A stretch of 64,000 nt of DNA from SAR324 cluster bacterium (GTDB taxonomy: Bacteria > SAR324 > XYD2-FULL-50-16), in contig JANQGX010000064.1 of the NCBI GenBank assembly GCA_028282885.1, forward strand, positions 1 to 64,000, given 5' to 3'. The notes beneath the pieces are model-generated. The model saw nothing but the letters and a program-made list of their open reading frames with translations, was not told the DNA's origin and searched no databases. This document shows, piece after piece, positions 60,370-64,000 of the stretch. The position numbers and the translations under genes are program-made. Position 1 is the stretch's first letter; each line of letters opens with the position of its first letter.

Positions 60370-61050
60370 ATGAAGGAAGAAAAACTATATAACAATTGGT
60401 GGAACATGCCGGATGAGGATGAGCAGACCATGGAAGAGGGGCACCAGCGATTCTGGCGCAAGGTGTTGAAGATGATTGACGAAACAGGACTTGAACAGTC
60501 CGTGATTCTGGATTTTGGTTGCAACCAGGGTGGATTTTTAAGGTTCATGTATCATCATCGTCCTTTCAGACTGGGAATTGGAGTTGACCTGGCGAGAGAT
60601 GCGATACAGGTCGCCAATGAACGCAAAGCCAATCTGCCCCTTCAATACATGGCAACATCAGATTTATCGGATTTGAACCAACAAGTCGATATGGTGGTCA
60701 GCACTTCGGTTCTGTACTTAATCGCCGATCTAGCCGACCATGCCTTTCAAATCAAGCAGGTTCTGAAGCCGGGGGGAGTTTACTACGCTTCTTATACCGA
60801 TTATGCCGACAATCCGAGTCTGCCTGGCATTCGGCAGAGAATCAATGAACATGGCGCTGTTAAAATGCAGGAGTACAAGCTGACGGAGATTGCTTCGGCC
60901 TTTGCTTCCCGGGGATTCAAAGTGGGTGTCAGACGGCTGTTGGTGGATGATTTTATCCCGGTAGAGGCAGATGATCCTTTTTTCGCTGCTATCGATGACC
61001 GCTTGTTATACGAATATGAACAATCATATCTGTTTCGTTTTTCTTTATAA
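60370..61050 (+). CDS. Class I SAM-dependent methyltransferase (third of three)
   Basis: The 226-residue protein has motif I VILDFGCNQGGFLRFM (about 45-60), GVDLARDAIQVANE (motif II) and VLKPGGVYYASYTDY. The start is supported by GGGGAT upstream. It precedes the genes of a Nik/Dpp-type importer by 69 bases on the same strand, so it may act on the imported molecule or on the carrier that is exported first. The substrate is not evident. Confidence 0.83.
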   Translation: MKEEKLYNNWWNMPDEDEQTMEEGHQRFWRKVLKMIDETGLEQSVILDFGCNQGGFLRFMYHHRPFRLGIGVDLARDAIQVANERKANLPLQYMATSDLSDLNQQVDMVVSTSVLYLIADLADHAFQIKQVLKPGGVYYASYTDYADNPSLPGIRQRINEHGAVKMQEYKLTEIASAFASRGFKVGVRRLLVDDFIPVEADDPFFAAIDDRLLYEYEQSYLFRFSL

Positions 61051-61119
61051 GGCAAGAGTCGGTGAAGTATCCATCTTAATTTTTTTTGGTTCGATTCAAA
61101 CAACTGCAATGGAGATCTC

Positions 61120-62658
61120 ATGAAACATTTCAACTATCTCGCCGCAATCCTTATTCTGGCCTGCGGAATTTTTCTGGCTGATAATGTCATGGCCGCAAAA
61201 CCGTCTTCAAAACCGCTGGTCGTTGCCAGCCCAATGCTGACTCATACCCTGGATCCCGCAGGATTTGAAAGTGCTTCCTTTATGCGTGGGATGGGACTGG
61301 CGGAGGGACTGATGCGAATTACCAAGGAAGGGAAAATCGTCCCGGAACTGGCTGAATCCCTCACCAGGATTTCACCAACCCGCTGGGAAATCAAAATCCG
61401 ACCTCATGTTCGTTTCTGGAGTGGCAAAGCAGTTGATGCAAAAGCCGTTTATAACTCCCTGGAACGAACCCGTGCGCTCAATACCCATGCTACCCCGATA
61501 ATCCAAAAACTGAGTTTCAGGATCAAGGACAAGATGAGCTTGATCGTTGAAACAGAGGTCCCTAATCCGGCCGTCCCCTTTCTTCTAGCTTATTTTGACC
61601 TGGTCATTCACAATGCTGAATCCTACGGTCCGGAGCTTAATCTATTCGATATGAAGGCTATGGATCTGACCGGAATGTTCAAAATGAAGGAGTTCAAAGC
61701 AAATGAAACCGCCACGCTGGAAGCAAATCCCGACTATTGGGGCGAAAAACCGTTAACCCGGAAGATTACTTGGATTGAGATCGCTGACAGTCAGGCCAGG
61801 GCCATGGCTCTGCAAAGCGGTCAGGTTGATATTGCCACCAAGATTTCTCCCGAATCTGCTATCGGTCTGGAACGACTGCCTCATATCCGGTTGATAAAAC
61901 GACCACCGGCTAATACCAGGACCATTTACCTCAACCTGAAGCAACCCTATTTTAAGGAACAGAAAGTTCGCCAGGCCCTTGCCTGGGCTGTTGATCGACA
62001 GGCAGTTGTCGACCTTGCCTGCGAAGGTCTGACCCGGCCGGCAACCACCTGGCTTTCGTCCAATCCTGCCTACCCTGAAACACAGAGTCACGGTTATACC
62101 CATTATGATCCCCGCAAGGCTTCAAGTCTGCTTGATGAAGCAGGATGGCTTCAGAAGAGTGGGGGCGTTCGCAGTAAAAACGGAATACCTCTCCGATTCA
62201 CATTGATGTCATGGGGCTCCGCAAAACCAGTAGCAGAGGTTCTGCAATCCCAGTGGCGGAAAATAGGGATTGATGCCAGGGTATTGCATGTCGATTACGG
62301 CATTATCTCCGCCAAACGAAAAAAAGGGGACTGGGATGCGTCCATGGAAGCCTGGAGTACCTTTGGGGATGCAGCAGCGCTCCTGGCAGGTCAGTTTTCT
62401 CCCAATGGGCCCGGTAATTACGGTGGTTACAACAATGTGGAAACCAACAGGCTGTTTGAGCAACTTTCCCAGGAACAAGACCTGCAAAAAAGACGTGAGC
62501 TGATCCTTAGACTTGATCGCCAGATAATTGAGCAGACACCCACCATTCCCCTGCATCCGCGTCCATACCTGACTGCTATCAACAGGAAAGTGGTGGGCTT
62601 CGAACCTCATTTTCGGCAGTTTGACAGGATTATCACACCGGGATTGTATAAAAAATAG
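61120..62658 (+). CDS. NikA/DppA-type substrate-binding protein (second importer)
   Basis: The 512-residue exported protein has a signal peptide (about 1-26, ending NVMAAKP) and the class C binding-protein fold, with SPMLTHTLDPAGFES early, LAESLTRISPTRWEIKIRPHVRF (about 75-97) and LEANPDYWGEKPLTRKITW near 198. NikA-like proteins of this size bind Ni chelates or metallophores. The permease gene starts directly after its stop codon. It shares only general family similarity with the binding protein at 21.2 kb. Confidence 0.87.
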   Translation: MKHFNYLAAILILACGIFLADNVMAAKPSSKPLVVASPMLTHTLDPAGFESASFMRGMGLAEGLMRITKEGKIVPELAESLTRISPTRWEIKIRPHVRFWSGKAVDAKAVYNSLERTRALNTHATPIIQKLSFRIKDKMSLIVETEVPNPAVPFLLAYFDLVIHNAESYGPELNLFDMKAMDLTGMFKMKEFKANETATLEANPDYWGEKPLTRKITWIEIADSQARAMALQSGQVDIATKISPESAIGLERLPHIRLIKRPPANTRTIYLNLKQPYFKEQKVRQALAWAVDRQAVVDLACEGLTRPATTWLSSNPAYPETQSHGYTHYDPRKASSLLDEAGWLQKSGGVRSKNGIPLRFTLMSWGSAKPVAEVLQSQWRKIGIDARVLHVDYGIISAKRKKGDWDASMEAWSTFGDAAALLAGQFSPNGPGNYGGYNNVETNRLFEQLSQEQDLQKRRELILRLDRQIIEQTPTIPLHPRPYLTAINRKVVGFEPHFRQFDRIITPGLYKK

Positions 62659-63624
62659 ATGATCGTTCTTAAACTGCTGATATACAGACTCATCCGGGCA
62701 ATGGTACTGCTCTGGATTGTTTCACTTATGATTTTCACCTTGATACGCCTGGCCCCGGGGGACCCGGTCGATTATATCCTTGGGGCAAACGATCTCGCTA
62801 TCGGGGATACCGGTACGATTGAACTCCAGAAAAAGCAGGTCCGGAAGAACCTGGGATTGGATGTTACAGCAACACAACAATATCTGAACTGGATAAAACG
62901 CCTGGCGCTTTTTGATCTCGGCAATTCCTATCGCTCGGGGAAATCAATCGTCTCCGAGCTGGCAGATCGTCTACCCGCAACCCTATACCTGGCCGGAGCT
63001 GCATTTCTGGTACAGGTGTCTATTGCCCTGGGTTTCGGTATAATAGCCTCGCTCAATGAAGATCGGTGGGCGGATCACCTGATTCGATTGATAGGCGTTT
63101 TATTTGTTGCCTTGCCGAGTTTTTTGCTGGGATTGATTCTATTGGAGATTTTCGCCATACGATACCCGGTTTATGATATGATCGGCCAAGTCAGCTTCAA
63201 ACGAATGTGGCTGCCGGCCCTGACCCTGGGTGTTTTGACCTCGCCACCGGTAATGCGTTTGATTCGGGTAAACCTGATCCGGGAATACAGCCGGCAATAT
63301 ATTGTATTCGGACGTTCGAAAGGACTTGGAAAAAAGCGGTTGGTTGGAATTCACGCATTAGGTAACGGCTTGCTTCCCATACTTTCCGTATTTGGAGTCA
63401 ATCTGGCAGGGTTGTTCTCCGGATCGGTAATTATCGAATCCATCTTCGTTTTACCCGGGATTGGCCGCTATGCGGTGGAAAGTATTTTTGCCCGGGACTA
63501 TCCGGCCATCACCGGCTATGTCCTGCTGATCACCTTTATCGTCATTTTGCTGAACCTGTTTGTCGGCCTAAGCTATGCTTTCATCGATCCCCGGGTCAGA
63601 AACACGGGATATATAACCAAATGA
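62659..63624 (+). CDS. DppB/NikB-type ABC permease (second importer)
   Basis: The 321-residue protein has MIFTLIRLAPGDPVDYILG near the start, six helices, a coupling segment FGRSKGLGKKRLVGIHALGNGLLP (about 215-238) and SYAFIDPRVRN near the end. Together with the next permease it forms the channel for the ligand delivered by the preceding binding protein. It begins with no gap after that gene and overlaps the next by 4 bases. Confidence 0.9.
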   Translation: MIVLKLLIYRLIRAMVLLWIVSLMIFTLIRLAPGDPVDYILGANDLAIGDTGTIELQKKQVRKNLGLDVTATQQYLNWIKRLALFDLGNSYRSGKSIVSELADRLPATLYLAGAAFLVQVSIALGFGIIASLNEDRWADHLIRLIGVLFVALPSFLLGLILLEIFAIRYPVYDMIGQVSFKRMWLPALTLGVLTSPPVMRLIRVNLIREYSRQYIVFGRSKGLGKKRLVGIHALGNGLLPILSVFGVNLAGLFSGSVIIESIFVLPGIGRYAVESIFARDYPAITGYVLLITFIVILLNLFVGLSYAFIDPRVRNTGYITK

Positions 63625-64000
63625 AATTGAAGACTCACCTGCCGGACACCGTGCGTTCTCCCATGGTTGTATCCGGCTTTTTATTGCTGTTGGCCATTAT
63701 ACTTTCCATTAGTACCTTCCAGTTCACTTCCGACTATGATCCTGCAATTTTTGATGCCGGGAACCGGTTTAACCCCCCCTCCGTCTCCAATCCTTTAGGA
63801 ACCGACCGTTACGGACGGGATGTGCTGTCCCAGGTTCTTCTGGGGGGACGTATTACCCTGGCAACCTGTAGTATGGCCATGATTACCGTTATGTTTATCG
63901 GGATCACCTTTGGTATCGTCGCCGGATATTCCGGTGGGATTGTCGACAGGATATTGCTTTCCCTGATCGATGTCTTATTATCGTTTCCGTCAACCGTTCT
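63621..64000 (+). CDS. DppC/NikC-type ABC permease, cut by the window end
   Basis: The first 126 or so residues are visible: a helix near 17-33, then NPLGTDRYGRDVLSQVLLGG, the conserved DppC/NikC segment before the permease core, and two further helices up to the end of the window. It overlaps the NikB-like gene as ATGA. The ATPase gene or genes of this importer are expected just beyond the window; whether they are fused, as in the first importer, cannot be seen. Confidence 0.9.
   Translation, partial: MKLKTHLPDTVRSPMVVSGFLLLLAIILSISTFQFTSDYDPAIFDAGNRFNPPSVSNPLGTDRYGRDVLSQVLLGGRITLATCSMAMITVMFIGITFGIVAGYSGGIVDRILLSLIDVLLSFPSTV

Overview
The window looks like a chromosomal segment of a Gram-negative, probably anaerobic bacterium. 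An outer-membrane beta-barrel protein, a TonB/ExbB/ExbD system, LolA-like and MMPL proteins indicate two membranes. CooC- and CooT-type nickel proteins, a FeoAB system, a nitrogenase-like enzyme and a probable selenocysteine-containing permease fit the Desulfobacterota (former Deltaproteobacteria) best. That placement is an inference from gene content; there is no rRNA or other marker gene here. I see no tRNA, rRNA, CRISPR array or intact insertion sequence.

Layout. (1) 0.2-10.5 kb, minus strand: a TetR regulator, then a LolA-like protein, an outer-membrane protein, an MMPL/RND transporter, a pair of half-size ABC exporters and a MATE transporter. (2) 10.7-12.3 kb, plus strand: a SmtB/ZiaR-like ArsR metal sensor with its operator, and an SO_0444-type Cu/Zn permease interrupted by an in-frame UGA that sits on a SECIS-like hairpin. 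(3) 12.4-15.8 kb: a lone periplasmic binding protein, a DtxR-family regulator and a DUF2325 protein. (4) 16.0-20.4 kb: a hybrid histidine kinase and a REC-PAS-GGDEF-EAL protein. (5) 20.6-33.2 kb, minus strand: one long operon encoding a nitrogenase-like Fe protein, two component-1-like subunits, a Nik/Dpp ABC transporter with a permease-ATPase-ATPase fusion, an unknown protein, a NicO nickel/cobalt permease, CooC, a NikA-like binding protein, CooT and a His-rich mini-protein. (6) 33.7-37.4 kb: a CDF metal transporter fused to an SPFH domain, plus two more SPFH proteins. (7) 37.5-46.9 kb, minus strand: a ZnuABC-type importer with two binding proteins, a DUF4198/NikL-like pair, FeoB and two FeoA. 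(8) 47.4-54.4 kb: a second DtxR regulator and a DUF3450-ExbB-ExbB-ExbD-TonB-TPR energy-transduction operon. (9) 54.8-64 kb: a FecCD/FecE-type importer, three SAM methyltransferases, a second DUF4198/NikL-like pair, and a second Nik/Dpp-type ABC transporter that runs off the end of the window.

Nearly everything between 10.7 and 64 kb can be read as metal homeostasis (Ni, Fe, Zn, Cu). A short motif around TTTACGAAWTT recurs upstream of many of these operons and of both DtxR genes, so a shared DtxR-type regulon is likely. The two most interesting objects are the putative selenoprotein permease at 11.2-12.3 kb and the operon at 20.6-33.2 kb, which joins a nitrogenase-like reductase to nickel uptake and nickel-chaperone genes.
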